NCBI GenBank assembly: GCA_045594245.1
Contig: JAZNYG010000064.1
Span: 59,906-123,905, forward strand
DNA: 64,000 bases
From: UBA1189 sp045594245
GTDB lineage: Bacteria > Bacteroidota > Bacteroidia > Bacteroidales > Bacteroidaceae
Direction of reading: 5' to 3'
How positions within the stretch are numbered: the stretch's first letter is position 1; each line of letters starts with the position of its first letter. Below the pieces are notes generated by a model that was given only the letters and a program-made list of their open reading frames with translations, was not told the origin of the DNA and did no database searches. Made by a program: the position numbers and the translations under genes. Positions 8,201 to 16,299 of this stretch are shown here, one piece after another.

Positions 8201-10089
8201 TGCTGTGTCTGGTTGAGCTGCACGGTGCCACTGCTCACGATAAACAGTCCAGCTGTATTTGCGTGGCTAAGCGTCCATCCGTTGGTAGGCTGTGTGGCCG
8301 AGGTCATTATTTGTGTGTTGTATGCCGCAGTCGGTGCCAAATACGATTTATCATGCCGGTTCACGATATTAAGCGTTCCGTCGGTGCGTTCTACAAATTT
8401 CCACATGCCAGTGGCATAGTTATGCTTTTCTTCACCTATGACTCCAGTTCCTGTTCCTGTGCTAGTAAGATACCGGCTACCACGGTTGGGCGTACTCAAT
8501 TGGTACCATACTTCGTTCTCCCCGGTACTGACGGTAGGTTGGTTCAACTTGGGCAGTAGAGCGTTGACAGCTTTCGAGAGTGCCTCCACCTGAGAGGTAA
8601 ACACATCAGTGCTTGAGGTGGAGTTCCGCAGAGCCATATAGGCTGCAGCAACCTGTGACTTCACATCGGCCATGTCGGCAGTCTTGTAGTAGCCCACGTC
8701 GTCGCCCTCAGGCAGTAGGGAAGCCTGCACGATGGCATTACCTAGCGCCGTGCGGTTTGTAAAGCGGGTATAGAGTGCCTCGGCTTCAGCGTCGGTGATG
8801 GCAGTTACGGCGGCATTGGCATCCAATGCCTTGATCTGTGCCTCTAATATCTGGGCCACCTTCACGTATCCTTTGCCATAAAGGTAGTTGCCGGTAAATA
8901 GAGCTGTATTAGCAGTTCCTGCATCGGTCACAAAGTCTGTATAGATATCAAGATAATGAAGCTTGTCTGTAGTGTCCTCATCGGCGTACGCCTTGAGTAA
9001 GGCATTGAAGGGAACCACACGCTCTGTATTTTTAGCGGCATTGCTCATGGGCTGCACGCTGGTTATTACCACTTCGGTAGTGGGAGACAACTGCTGAATC
9101 TTCGCTACTGCAGCCTTGTAGTTGACCAATATGGTAGCTAATTCGGTAGTTTGGAATACTACATCATCGACTCCTATGTGCAAATACACCTGTGCAGGCG
9201 TTGCGCCATCATGGAAGATGGACTCAATCATCTTGCTCATGTTGGTCAGCGACATGCCGGCATATCCCCAGCCAGTACCACGGCTCTTCACACGAGAACT
9301 GCGGAACAGCTCATGCCACTCACCACCATGCACCATCTCATCACCGATGATGAGGATGTCGTCATTTCCTACGGGCAACTTGCTGAATATGGTGGCCCGC
9401 ATGCCGTGCAATGCTCCCAAACCTCCATCTTGCTGCACAGCATCGGTATATACCGAAGTGCTATTACCAGTCACATAGGGAGCGACCTTGTCGCACCAGA
9501 TCTTATAAGCATTGGCCGTGAGGTGCAGATTGTCATACGAGAGACCATCCTTGTTGGTGGCCACGCCCTTGAGATCATCCCATAGATCGATGTAAGTCAC
9601 GCCCTTTGCCATACATAGTGCCTCGAGCGCTGTGTTGGTGGCTTGCTGCAATGCTTGGTCGCGCTTTCCGCTAGGCAGTATGCTCTGTATGTACAACTCG
9701 GTAGTGGGCGATACCGCCTGCAGGCGATCTACCATGAGCGCCACATTGGCAATTACATGCTCTGTAGTGTTGATGCCAGCAGTGCCGAGATCGTTCGTTC
9801 CCAGCATCAGGAACACCTTCTTAGGCCTACCGGCAGCGATAGCCTCAATGTTGGCAAGGGCCTCATCGGTAACAGCACCTGACACACCACGGTTTACCAC
9901 GTTGTGGTCGCCAAGGGCTTCCCACCACTCGTGCATGTTGGTGATGCTATTGCCTACGAATACTGTTTGTTCCGAGCTTACAGGTAGCACTTTGAAAACA
10001 TCGTACCGATGGTTACGAAACGGGGCATCGGCAAAGGTCGCGGCTACAGTGTAAAGCAGTGCCGCAAGGAATGTCGAGACTCTCTTCAT
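5263..10089 (-). CDS. Secreted SGNH esterase-sialidase fusion with a second, degenerate SGNH domain
   Basis: A 1608-residue multidomain secreted enzyme. Signal peptide 1-20. SGNH hydrolase domain 1 (about 35-205) has all four blocks: Ser48 in VGNSIT, Gly68 in NRGVSG, Asn99 in LGTND, and Asp186/His189 in YDNLH. SGNH-like domain 2 (about 240-415) has lost them: GDEM, HIGVDD and no DxxH. Helical linker (about 430-520), lectin-like beta modules (about 525-870), an InlB-like repeat (about 880-920) and another beta module follow. The GH33 sialidase (about 1140-1550) shows YRIPA at 1162, Asp boxes SHDGGLTW and SDDFGDTW, Glu in EAKVEELPDG and Tyr in AYSTM. The tail VYDLMGRRV...IVVKQDGTTIKVYK resembles a type IX secretion signal. 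It should remove O-acetyl groups and then release sialic acid from host glycans. Confidence 0.88.
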   Translation of the reverse strand: MKRVSTFLAALLYTVAATFADAPFRNHRYDVFKVLPVSSEQTVFVGNSITNMHEWWEALGDHNVVNRGVSGAVTDEALANIEAIAAGRPKKVFLMLGTNDLGTAGINTTEHVIANVALMVDRLQAVSPTTELYIQSILPSGKRDQALQQATNTALEALCMAKGVTYIDLWDDLKGVATNKDGLSYDNLHLTANAYKIWCDKVAPYVTGNSTSVYTDAVQQDGGLGALHGMRATIFSKLPVGNDDILIIGDEMVHGGEWHELFRSSRVKSRGTGWGYAGMSLTNMSKMIESIFHDGATPAQVYLHIGVDDVVFQTTELATILVNYKAAVAKIQQLSPTTEVVITSVQPMSNAAKNTERVVPFNALLKAYADEDTTDKLHYLDIYTDFVTDAGTANTALFTGNYLYGKGYVKVAQILEAQIKALDANAAVTAITDAEAEALYTRFTNRTALGNAIVQASLLPEGDDVGYYKTADMADVKSQVAAAYMALRNSTSSTDVFTSQVEALSKAVNALLPKLNQPTVSTGENEVWYQLSTPNRGSRYLTSTGTGTGVIGEEKHNYATGMWKFVERTDGTLNIVNRHDKSYLAPTAAYNTQIMTSATQPTNGWTLSHANTAGLFIVSSGTVQLNQTQQGLGYKVYNWSSGQNGTDRTDAGCQYLVTFVTDEPDALPEPAESSRCYLAAHTKQSDGTYVNRYLYVNENGTLANNTEFMLDNDSYVWELIPNGTDAWHIKNGTGKYLSYGPRLIVADTPYSFQFKDDAVDKSSEAKSLYNPTSSGGKYMVLAADGSRFDQYGQPVNNGSWCSDYILTSTSDITGYTLSVVSNLSSAEPLFSWNGEEFATSTILVEGTKVTDSTLDMVSHHTAYRFDGFYSDAAYTQPLGTTCTIAELTGNRTVYAKFSLLIFSASTAETDLVPVQIYNNRSKEYTIRLNESSSYSGKPVNSAVNAYSENDIWYLVGDASSFKMYSRMAGTELGLKLASNNRDAAATMAPVSEATALTLVEQVGSFAICPVGATGQSLNMHGGNGHDIKLYNTADGGSTWLFNLLNQQPLTITYNTSLEGGYETNTRIAEVAISVNGTTGNSRWTKESVLTKQDYYLPVGATFSMTAATVYHGWEVDFNGATGIPEQVLPEEGYHATVNISVDTDNAYQYLFYSNDPVMNRPYRIPAIAVNRQGTVLAVTDHRPGGNDVGFAEVDIKIRRSEDYVNWTEEEFVVNGTGSGREVNGTWVNNVFEYAFGDAAIVADRESDEVLIMCVGGKQSFPGGTATSHNYVAKLKSHDGGLTWDEPHNLTAMFMEVSQMAMENIEGYTPILPEAYSMFYGSGRILQSRIFKKEGSQYYRIYAALLVREPYNGGVSHNNHVVYSDDFGDTWYTLGGVAVPGGDEAKVEELPDGTIVISSRKSYGRYFNIFTFTDIATGQGKWATSVASHNQTGGIAFGANACNGELMKVPVIRKNDGIKCDIMLQSVPTGDKREKVTIYYKEMNYSKAYTPTTFAQNWTKGLQVTDRGSAYSTMTVQADGRIGFFYEEEPNGYCMVYVPLTIEEITGGAYIINEEATGTETPQIESLHTAYPMVYDLMGRRVDAATHEGPHIVVKQDGTTIKVYKHTKQ

Positions 10090-10158
10090 GATAGTTTGTG
10101 AATCATTTTTGTTGTGTTTCTTAAATTGTTTTTAATGGTATTTAGATTTATATTGCAA

Positions 10159-10166
10159 CAAAGATA
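10159..10166 (-). promoter_or_regulatory. -7 box for the sialidase fusion gene
   Basis: Read on the minus strand this is TATCTTTG, the Bacteroidota -7 consensus, placed about 70 bp before the start of the sialidase gene. Confidence 0.5.
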
Positions 10167-10257
10167 TATAAAATCATTCTGTAGCACACCTTTGTCTGGC
10201 TGAAAAATGCTATTTCTTTTGACTATTGGCTAATAGGTGATTTCTATAGTATGGATA

Positions 10258-13200
10258 TTACTTCTTCCACTTCAACTGTCCATCAACGATGTATATGCCG
10301 GGAGTGAGATTTGCCTGATTGGTGACATTGACTCCACTAAGGGTGTATGTACTTTCGGGTGAAGAAGGATTCTCTGTGTTGCGGATGCCATTGTCGGGTG
10401 CGCCGAGGTATTGCTGCATCTCAGGATAGTGGGTGACGAGTGAGTCGCGGGTGTAGAAGCTGATGTCGCTGATGGTGGCTATGCCATCGTTGCGTGTGGT
10501 GGTGAGTCCGAAGACGGTGTTCATGGCTTGCCCGTTTGAGGAGAAGCTGATGACTTCGTCTCTCATGTTCTCGTTGAGTCCACTCTGTGTAATGTCCCAT
10601 ACAAACAACGATTGCCCATCGGCAATCGTTGTGGTATAGGTGGGTGATACTTGGCTTCCGTGATTGATTCCGCCTAACCACCATAGATACGAGGCTCCCT
10701 TAGTGCGACTTAAGGGACTGCCGCATACAGTAAGATATTTATGCTCTGAAGTGAGGGCGTAGAAGTCGTCGTAGTAGGTGGCATACTGCAGGGCGATGTT
10801 GTTGAACCCCTGCTTGCCGTAGACGATGATGGTGTTGTCATCGTGGTAAGTGACGCGGTTGACGCGGTTGTCATCACCCGATATCCACTGGTAGTTGGCG
10901 AAGGCGTAGAGGGGCTTCGCGGCATAGTCCTTGAGTAGGCGTAGGTAGTAGAGGCCAGGGGCAGGAGTATTGCCCGAGGCATGGAAACGCACGGTGATGC
11001 TGTCGGGCAGGAGGCCGTCGACGAGCAACAGCTCTTCGCTGATGGGGTGCTCCCAGTTGTAGTGGCCGCTGAAGGACTTCTGCTCCAAAGTCATAGTGAT
11101 GAGCTTCTTGTCGTTGACGTAGATGGTGACTACGCGACCTGCATCGGCCGAGTGGAAGCGGCACATGAGTGATACGTTCTCCTTGATGCTTTGGGTGGCG
11201 AGCTGGTAGCTGAACCACTGGCCGCTCTGGCAGTCGACATAGAACTCGCCGTCGTAGCTGCCCTTGCCGAAGGTGCCTAGCAGACCATGTCCGGCATCGC
11301 TCTGCTGCTCACCCGTGGCCACGAAGTCGAGGGTGCGGTTGTTGAGCCGTTGTAGGGCCTCCTCCTCGGCCATCACCTGCTGGCGTATCTTCTCCCATTC
11401 GTTGGCGGTGAGCTGGTTCCAATAGGTCATGTAGCGGGCTTCGTGGATGGTGTAGAAGGGTTGTAGGGTGAGGCCGGCCCAGCGCTGGCTGTTGTAGAGG
11501 CCGGGGCGTATCTTAAAGTGAAGCTTCTCGGCATCGACCATATAGATGGAGTCGAGCACGTGGGCGCGGTCACCGATGAGCATGGGTGCCGAGGTGAGGC
11601 TCATCTGGGCACCAAGTCCAGGAGCATGGTCCATTCGGCCCTCGCCGGCATGCTGGCCGGTGAGGTTCTCGGTGCTGGTGATGGCGCCCAGCAGGATGGG
11701 ACCATAGCGCAGGGCTATGTAGTCGTCGTAACCGGGGCAAGGGAGGTAGTTGAGCTGCATGGGCAGCGATACGCTGATCTCGTCGCCTGCTTGCCACTTA
11801 CCTTTTAAATATATATAGCCGTCCTGCTCCTCTACACTCTTGGATGTGCCGTTGATGGCAATGCCGAAGCCGCCGCACCATGAGGGCTTGCGTATGGCGA
11901 TGGTGTAGCTGCCTGCCTTGTCGATGGTGAGCGTGGTGCCCGGTTCGTAAGGGAAGCGGGTATGCTGTGTGAGGGCATAAGTCTCATCGTTGAGTACCGA
12001 GGGTACGAAGAGGTTGACGTAGAGCGTGTTTTTCTCCGTGTCGCGACTGTAGATGAACTCGCCATACTTGCTGTGGTTCTCCATGCCGGTGCCTACGCAG
12101 CACCACATGCCCTGGTTGACCTGTGAATACATGCGGTAGTGTTGTGGACGCAGCGAGGTGAAGTATACATAGCCGCCTGTCTCGGGGTGCTGGGTAGAGA
12201 GGATGTGGTTAAACATGGCCATCTCGTAGAAGTCGCCGTACTTGCCATGGGCACCGTCGGCAAAGAGGTCCTCGGTGAGCTTGAGCATGTTGTTGGTGTT
12301 GCAACTCTCGGGGCCGTCGGTCATGGTGATGTGGTGGTGGGCATTGCTGTGCTGCACGAAGTGCTCGTTCACACTGTTTCCACCCAAGGCCACGGTGCGG
12401 TTCTCTACCACATCGGTCCAGAAGTTCTCGGCAGAACGCCGGTAATTGTCAATTGTCAATTGTGCATTGTCAATTGTCTTTCCCTGTTGTGCCAGTCGGA
12501 TGAACCCGATATACTTGGGTACCTGCGTATTGGCATGCTTGTTGCTGAGGAAGGTGGTGTTGACGGTCTGCATATTGTCCACCATCGTCTTGTGGGTGTA
12601 GCGGTGGGCTGCGATGAGGTATTTCTCTTCACCAGTCATCTGATAGGCATCGGCAAACATCTCGTTGATACCGCCATGCTCGGTGTTGAGCACGTCCTGC
12701 ACTTGGGCATCGGTGAGGTTGCTTATGAGGTTGACGCCCCAGTCGCACATCTTGAGGAAACACTCGCGCCCCTTCTCACTACCGGCATAGAGCCAGGCGT
12801 CGCGGAAACCGGCAAACATTTTATGAACGACGTAGAGAGGTACGTTGCCGCGGTTTTGGTTGAACTTCGTGAGGTCGCCACGGTAGAGGCCTGTCCACAC
12901 ACCATTGTCGGGGAGGCCGCCAATGTAGCCGTAGAGTCCATCGGTGTTGTCATCGAATACGGCTTGGCATTGCGCCATCTTCTCCAAGGTGTAGTCCATG
13001 CGCTCCTTCAGCCGGGTACGCATATCCTCATCCTTGGTGGCAGCATAGGCTAGGGCGAGTGCCGAGAGGTAGTGGCCGCCCACATGTCCGTCAAGACGGA
13101 AGTTACCCGATCCCCAGTTGGGGAAATTGGGGTGCTCTTCCTCCCAACCCTTGATGCCAGCCTGGCGGAAGTAGGGGGTGAGCAGACGGTCAACATCGTA

Positions 13201-13368
13201 CTGCAGCAACAGATTGTTGTTGAGGTCGAGGGCCGTCTTGAACATGCCGTCGGTGAGGGTTACTTCCTGCAGGTCGAACAGGTGAGGGTACAGCTTGCTC
13301 TGTGCATAGCTTGCCGATGCTGTGGCTAATGATAAGTAGCTGATAAGGAACAGATGTCGTACTTTCAT
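10258..13368 (-). CDS. GH127-type beta-L-arabinofuranosidase, secreted
   Basis: A 1036-residue protein with signal peptide (about 1-22) and an N-terminal GH127 catalytic domain starting at LYPHLFDLQEVTL. The zinc/thiol centre known from the GH127 enzyme HypBA1 is intact: Glu354 and Cys356 in PESCNTNNML, Cys423 and Cys424 in MWCCVGTGMENH; the catalytic Glu is probably Glu335 in NSVNEHF. C-terminal beta domains (about 620-990) follow, then a short tail YTLSGVNV...GIYIVDGQLKWKK resembling a type IX sorting end. Residues about 298-309 (TIDNAQLTIDN) are encoded by a heptamer repeat array and look like a late in-frame insertion. It probably cleaves beta-L-arabinofuranose from plant or glycoprotein glycans, outside the cell. 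Confidence 0.9.
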   Translation of the reverse strand: MKVRHLFLISYLSLATASASYAQSKLYPHLFDLQEVTLTDGMFKTALDLNNNLLLQYDVDRLLTPYFRQAGIKGWEEEHPNFPNWGSGNFRLDGHVGGHYLSALALAYAATKDEDMRTRLKERMDYTLEKMAQCQAVFDDNTDGLYGYIGGLPDNGVWTGLYRGDLTKFNQNRGNVPLYVVHKMFAGFRDAWLYAGSEKGRECFLKMCDWGVNLISNLTDAQVQDVLNTEHGGINEMFADAYQMTGEEKYLIAAHRYTHKTMVDNMQTVNTTFLSNKHANTQVPKYIGFIRLAQQGKTIDNAQLTIDNYRRSAENFWTDVVENRTVALGGNSVNEHFVQHSNAHHHITMTDGPESCNTNNMLKLTEDLFADGAHGKYGDFYEMAMFNHILSTQHPETGGYVYFTSLRPQHYRMYSQVNQGMWCCVGTGMENHSKYGEFIYSRDTEKNTLYVNLFVPSVLNDETYALTQHTRFPYEPGTTLTIDKAGSYTIAIRKPSWCGGFGIAINGTSKSVEEQDGYIYLKGKWQAGDEISVSLPMQLNYLPCPGYDDYIALRYGPILLGAITSTENLTGQHAGEGRMDHAPGLGAQMSLTSAPMLIGDRAHVLDSIYMVDAEKLHFKIRPGLYNSQRWAGLTLQPFYTIHEARYMTYWNQLTANEWEKIRQQVMAEEEALQRLNNRTLDFVATGEQQSDAGHGLLGTFGKGSYDGEFYVDCQSGQWFSYQLATQSIKENVSLMCRFHSADAGRVVTIYVNDKKLITMTLEQKSFSGHYNWEHPISEELLLVDGLLPDSITVRFHASGNTPAPGLYYLRLLKDYAAKPLYAFANYQWISGDDNRVNRVTYHDDNTIIVYGKQGFNNIALQYATYYDDFYALTSEHKYLTVCGSPLSRTKGASYLWWLGGINHGSQVSPTYTTTIADGQSLFVWDITQSGLNENMRDEVISFSSNGQAMNTVFGLTTTRNDGIATISDISFYTRDSLVTHYPEMQQYLGAPDNGIRNTENPSSPESTYTLSGVNVTNQANLTPGIYIVDGQLKWKK
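12444..12478 (+). repeat. AATTGTC heptamer array inside the GH127 gene
   Basis: Five head-to-tail units of AATTGTC (two with single changes, AATTGTG and CATTGTC). Thirty-five bases are not a multiple of three, yet the host frame is open on both sides, so flanking bases must have been gained or lost too. The same heptamer occurs inside the glycogen synthase gene and before purC. Confidence 0.9.
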
Positions 13369-13405
13369 GTCTTATATTGAAATCATTTGTGAAGAAATTA
13401 TTTGC

Positions 13406-13413
13406 AAATATAA
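13406..13413 (-). promoter_or_regulatory. -7 box for the GH127 gene
   Basis: TATATTTG on the minus strand, about 40 bp before the GH127 start, matching the Bacteroidota TAnnTTTG consensus. Confidence 0.5.
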
Positions 13414-13478
13414 TGTATTTCAATTGTATTTGAATGGATTCTTATTATAAAATAGTTGTGTATGATAGTGTTTATTTG

Positions 13479-13486
13479 TAAATTTG
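13479..13486 (+). promoter_or_regulatory. -7 box for the GH2-sulfatase pair
   Basis: TAAATTTG on the + strand, about 50 bp before the GH2 gene. With the box at 13406 it makes the GH127/GH2 intergenic region a divergent promoter. Confidence 0.5.
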
Positions 13487-13538
13487 CGATTATATTTAAT
13501 CATTATTTGTTTGTTGTATTATAATATACAGAAATGCC

Positions 13539-16289
13539 ATGAGGAGTTGCTTGTTATTTACTCTGCTGTGTGTGCTCATTGCAGCCACCTCGTGTACTAC
13601 TCGCACATCAATAGACCTATCCGGTGAGTGGGATTTTGCTATGGGAGATAATCCTGTATACGACGACCATATCGTCTTGCCGGGTTCTATGCTCACCAAC
13701 GGTAAAGGATATGATGTGACAGTAAACACTCGTTGGACGGGTTCCACTTATGACTCTTCCTATTATTATAGTCCCCAATTGGCTCGTTATCGCGAGGTGG
13801 GTAATGTGAAGTACCCCTTCTTTCTTACTCCCGACAAGTACTACGTAGGTAATGCTTGGTATCGTCGCACGGTGCGTCTGCCCAAAGCCTGGAAGGGACG
13901 CCCCGTGACACTCTATCTAGAGCGTCCTCATATAGAGACAACCCTTTTTGTTAATGGTCACGAGGTAGGGCATCAGATGTCACTCAGTACACCTCACCAA
14001 TACGATATCTCTGAGTATGTCACCTATGGTGAGGATAATGAACTTGCTATTTGCGTATACAATGGCATCGAGAATGTTTGTGTAGGGCAAGACTCACACA
14101 GCGTAACCGATCAGACGCAGGGTAATTGGAATGGCATTGTGGGCACCATAGAGTTGCGCTCGGCACCTATTGTAAATAAGGTGCGTGCTGTGCCCGATGT
14201 GGCAGCTGGTGTTGTGCGCATCGAGGTCAATGAAGCGCGTTATGAATTCCCTTTGGGCAAAGATACCTGTCGATGGAGCGAGTTCAATCCTCAGCTATAT
14301 ACCCGCATCGTCGACTATCAGGGTACTCCTGTGGAGGTCACTTTCGGTATCCGCGACATTCGTGTTGATGGCCCTCTGATTTATCTCAACGACCATCCCA
14401 TATGGTTCCGTGGCACACTTGAAAATTGTTGTTTCCCCGAGACTGGCTACGCTCCTATGGATGTGGATTCGTGGGTGCGTGTGTTCGAGAAATGCCGCGA
14501 GTATGGTCTCAACCACGTTCGCTTCCACTCTTGGTGTCCGCCTGAGGCAGCCTTCACAGCTGCTGATAGGGTAGGTATATACCTGCAGCCCGAAGGTCCG
14601 TCATGGCCCAACCATGGAGTGCGTCTGCGCAGCCGTCAGTATGTCGATACCTACCTTATGGAGGAGACCAAGCGTATCATTGATGCCTATGGACACCATC
14701 CCTCATTCGTGATGTTTGCTGTGGGCAATGAGCCTGCCGGACGTTGGGTTGAGTACTGCAACGACTGGGTGGCCGAGATGATGGCCTACGATTCTACCCG
14801 TATCTATTGTGGTGCTTCGGTAGGTGGAGGCTGGGCCTGGGACGATGGTAGTCAGTATCACGTGAAGGGTGGGGGACGTGGACTCAACTGGACCTCACGT
14901 GCTCCTCAGGCTTCCGATGATTACTATGCTGACATCACCTTTCCACGCAACTATTTCGATACCATACCCAATCGTTCACCCATCATAGCGCATGAGCAGG
15001 GCCAATGGTGTGCCTTCCCAGACCTTAAGGAGATTGATCAATATATAGGTGCCTATAAAGCGCATAACTTCGAAATTTTCCGCGACTTGCTTGCCGATGC
15101 CGGTATGGCTCATCGTGCCGAAGCTTTTCTTCAAGCCAGTGGCAAGTTGCAGACGATGGCCTACAAGTACGAGACAGAGCGTAATTTGCGCACTCCCGAC
15201 TATGCAGGTTTCCAACTGCTCGGCCTTAATGACTATAGCGGTCAGGGTAGTGCGCTAGTAGGTGTGCTCAATGTGCATTGGCGTGAAAAGGGCTATTGTA
15301 CTGCAGATGACTGGCGTGAGTTCTGTTCAGAGATAGTGCCTCTAGCCCGTTTCCCAAAGTTCGTCTACACCGATGCTGAGTTGCTCGATATCCCCATAGA
15401 GATCTACCATGCAGGCAGTACTACTGTATCTGATGTCAGCTGCACTTATACACTGAGCGGATTGGGTGAGGATATTCAAGGCCGGCTGCCCTTGCGCATC
15501 CTTCCGGTAGGTAAGAACATCAGAGCCGGACATATCGTTCAGCCACTTGCCTCCATCACTGCTCCCGCCAAAGTGACGCTTACCATAAACATTGCCGATG
15601 CCACAGGCACGGTTATCGGACATAACCATTGGGAACTTTGGGTGTATCCATCATCAGATTCCCTGCCTTCTATAGGTGATATCCATATAGCCGAAGTGCT
15701 CGATTCTGAGGCTGTCTCCGTGCTCAGACAGGGTGGCAAGGTGTTGCTCACATCAGCCGCCAAGGTTACCTATGGAAGCGACATCGTGCAGCACTACCTC
15801 CCCGTATTCTGGAATACTAGCTGGTTCAAGATGCGTCCGCCCCATACCACAGGTGCTGCAATTGACACTACTCATCCGCTCTTCGCTCATGGATTCCCAA
15901 CTGACGACTGGAGTAACCTCAATTGGTGGGAATTGCTCAATAAGGCACAGGTAATCAATCTCACTGATTTCCCCATCGACTATCAGTCGCCCATACAACC
16001 CATCGATACCTGGCATATCAGCCGTAAACTCGGAATGCTTGTTGAGGCCAATGTGTTGGGTGGCAAACTCCTGATGACTACGATGGATATCACCCGCGAT
16101 CTTGACCGCCGCATTGTGGCCCGCCAGATGCGTAGTGCCATCTTGCGTTATATGCAGAGTCCCGATTTTGCTCCCACGCTCACTGTAGAGCCAGCTCTTA
16201 TTGCTGACCTCTTCACCAAGCAGGGGCCTAAGGTGGATATGTATACCAATGGCTCACCCGACGAGCTTAAACCCGCCATCATACGATAA
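13539..16289 (+). CDS. Glycoside hydrolase family 2 lipoprotein
   Basis: A 916-residue lipoprotein: hydrophobic start with lipobox ending ATSC (Cys19), then the GH2 sugar-binding jelly roll (about 25-210; NAWYRRTVRLP, LYLERPHIETTLFVNG), immunoglobulin-like domain and TIM barrel. The acid/base is Glu398 in AVGNEP and the nucleophile is probably Glu486 in IIAHEQGQW. The C-terminal 300 residues are extra beta-rich domains. GH2 covers beta-galactosidases, glucuronidases, mannosidases and alpha-L-arabinopyranosidases; the sequence does not settle which. The sulfatase gene starts 11 bp after the stop, so the two act on one substrate, probably a sulfated or acidic glycan. Confidence 0.88.
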   Translation: MRSCLLFTLLCVLIAATSCTTRTSIDLSGEWDFAMGDNPVYDDHIVLPGSMLTNGKGYDVTVNTRWTGSTYDSSYYYSPQLARYREVGNVKYPFFLTPDKYYVGNAWYRRTVRLPKAWKGRPVTLYLERPHIETTLFVNGHEVGHQMSLSTPHQYDISEYVTYGEDNELAICVYNGIENVCVGQDSHSVTDQTQGNWNGIVGTIELRSAPIVNKVRAVPDVAAGVVRIEVNEARYEFPLGKDTCRWSEFNPQLYTRIVDYQGTPVEVTFGIRDIRVDGPLIYLNDHPIWFRGTLENCCFPETGYAPMDVDSWVRVFEKCREYGLNHVRFHSWCPPEAAFTAADRVGIYLQPEGPSWPNHGVRLRSRQYVDTYLMEETKRIIDAYGHHPSFVMFAVGNEPAGRWVEYCNDWVAEMMAYDSTRIYCGASVGGGWAWDDGSQYHVKGGGRGLNWTSRAPQASDDYYADITFPRNYFDTIPNRSPIIAHEQGQWCAFPDLKEIDQYIGAYKAHNFEIFRDLLADAGMAHRAEAFLQASGKLQTMAYKYETERNLRTPDYAGFQLLGLNDYSGQGSALVGVLNVHWREKGYCTADDWREFCSEIVPLARFPKFVYTDAELLDIPIEIYHAGSTTVSDVSCTYTLSGLGEDIQGRLPLRILPVGKNIRAGHIVQPLASITAPAKVTLTINIADATGTVIGHNHWELWVYPSSDSLPSIGDIHIAEVLDSEAVSVLRQGGKVLLTSAAKVTYGSDIVQHYLPVFWNTSWFKMRPPHTTGAAIDTTHPLFAHGFPTDDWSNLNWWELLNKAQVINLTDFPIDYQSPIQPIDTWHISRKLGMLVEANVLGGKLLMTTMDITRDLDRRIVARQMRSAILRYMQSPDFAPTLTVEPALIADLFTKQGPKVDMYTNGSPDELKPAIIR

Positions 16290-16299
16290 CCTTCATGTT

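Noticed and set aside
12139..13053. Long + strand open frame of about 300 codons opposite the GH127 gene
   Set aside because: It runs antisense through the conserved catalytic domain; composition is typical of a shadow frame (Val/His/Glu-rich) and no domain is seen.
16201..16299. Longer N-terminus for the sulfatase
   Set aside because: It would overlap the GH2 gene by about 90 bp and hide a good lipoprotein signal beginning at 16300.
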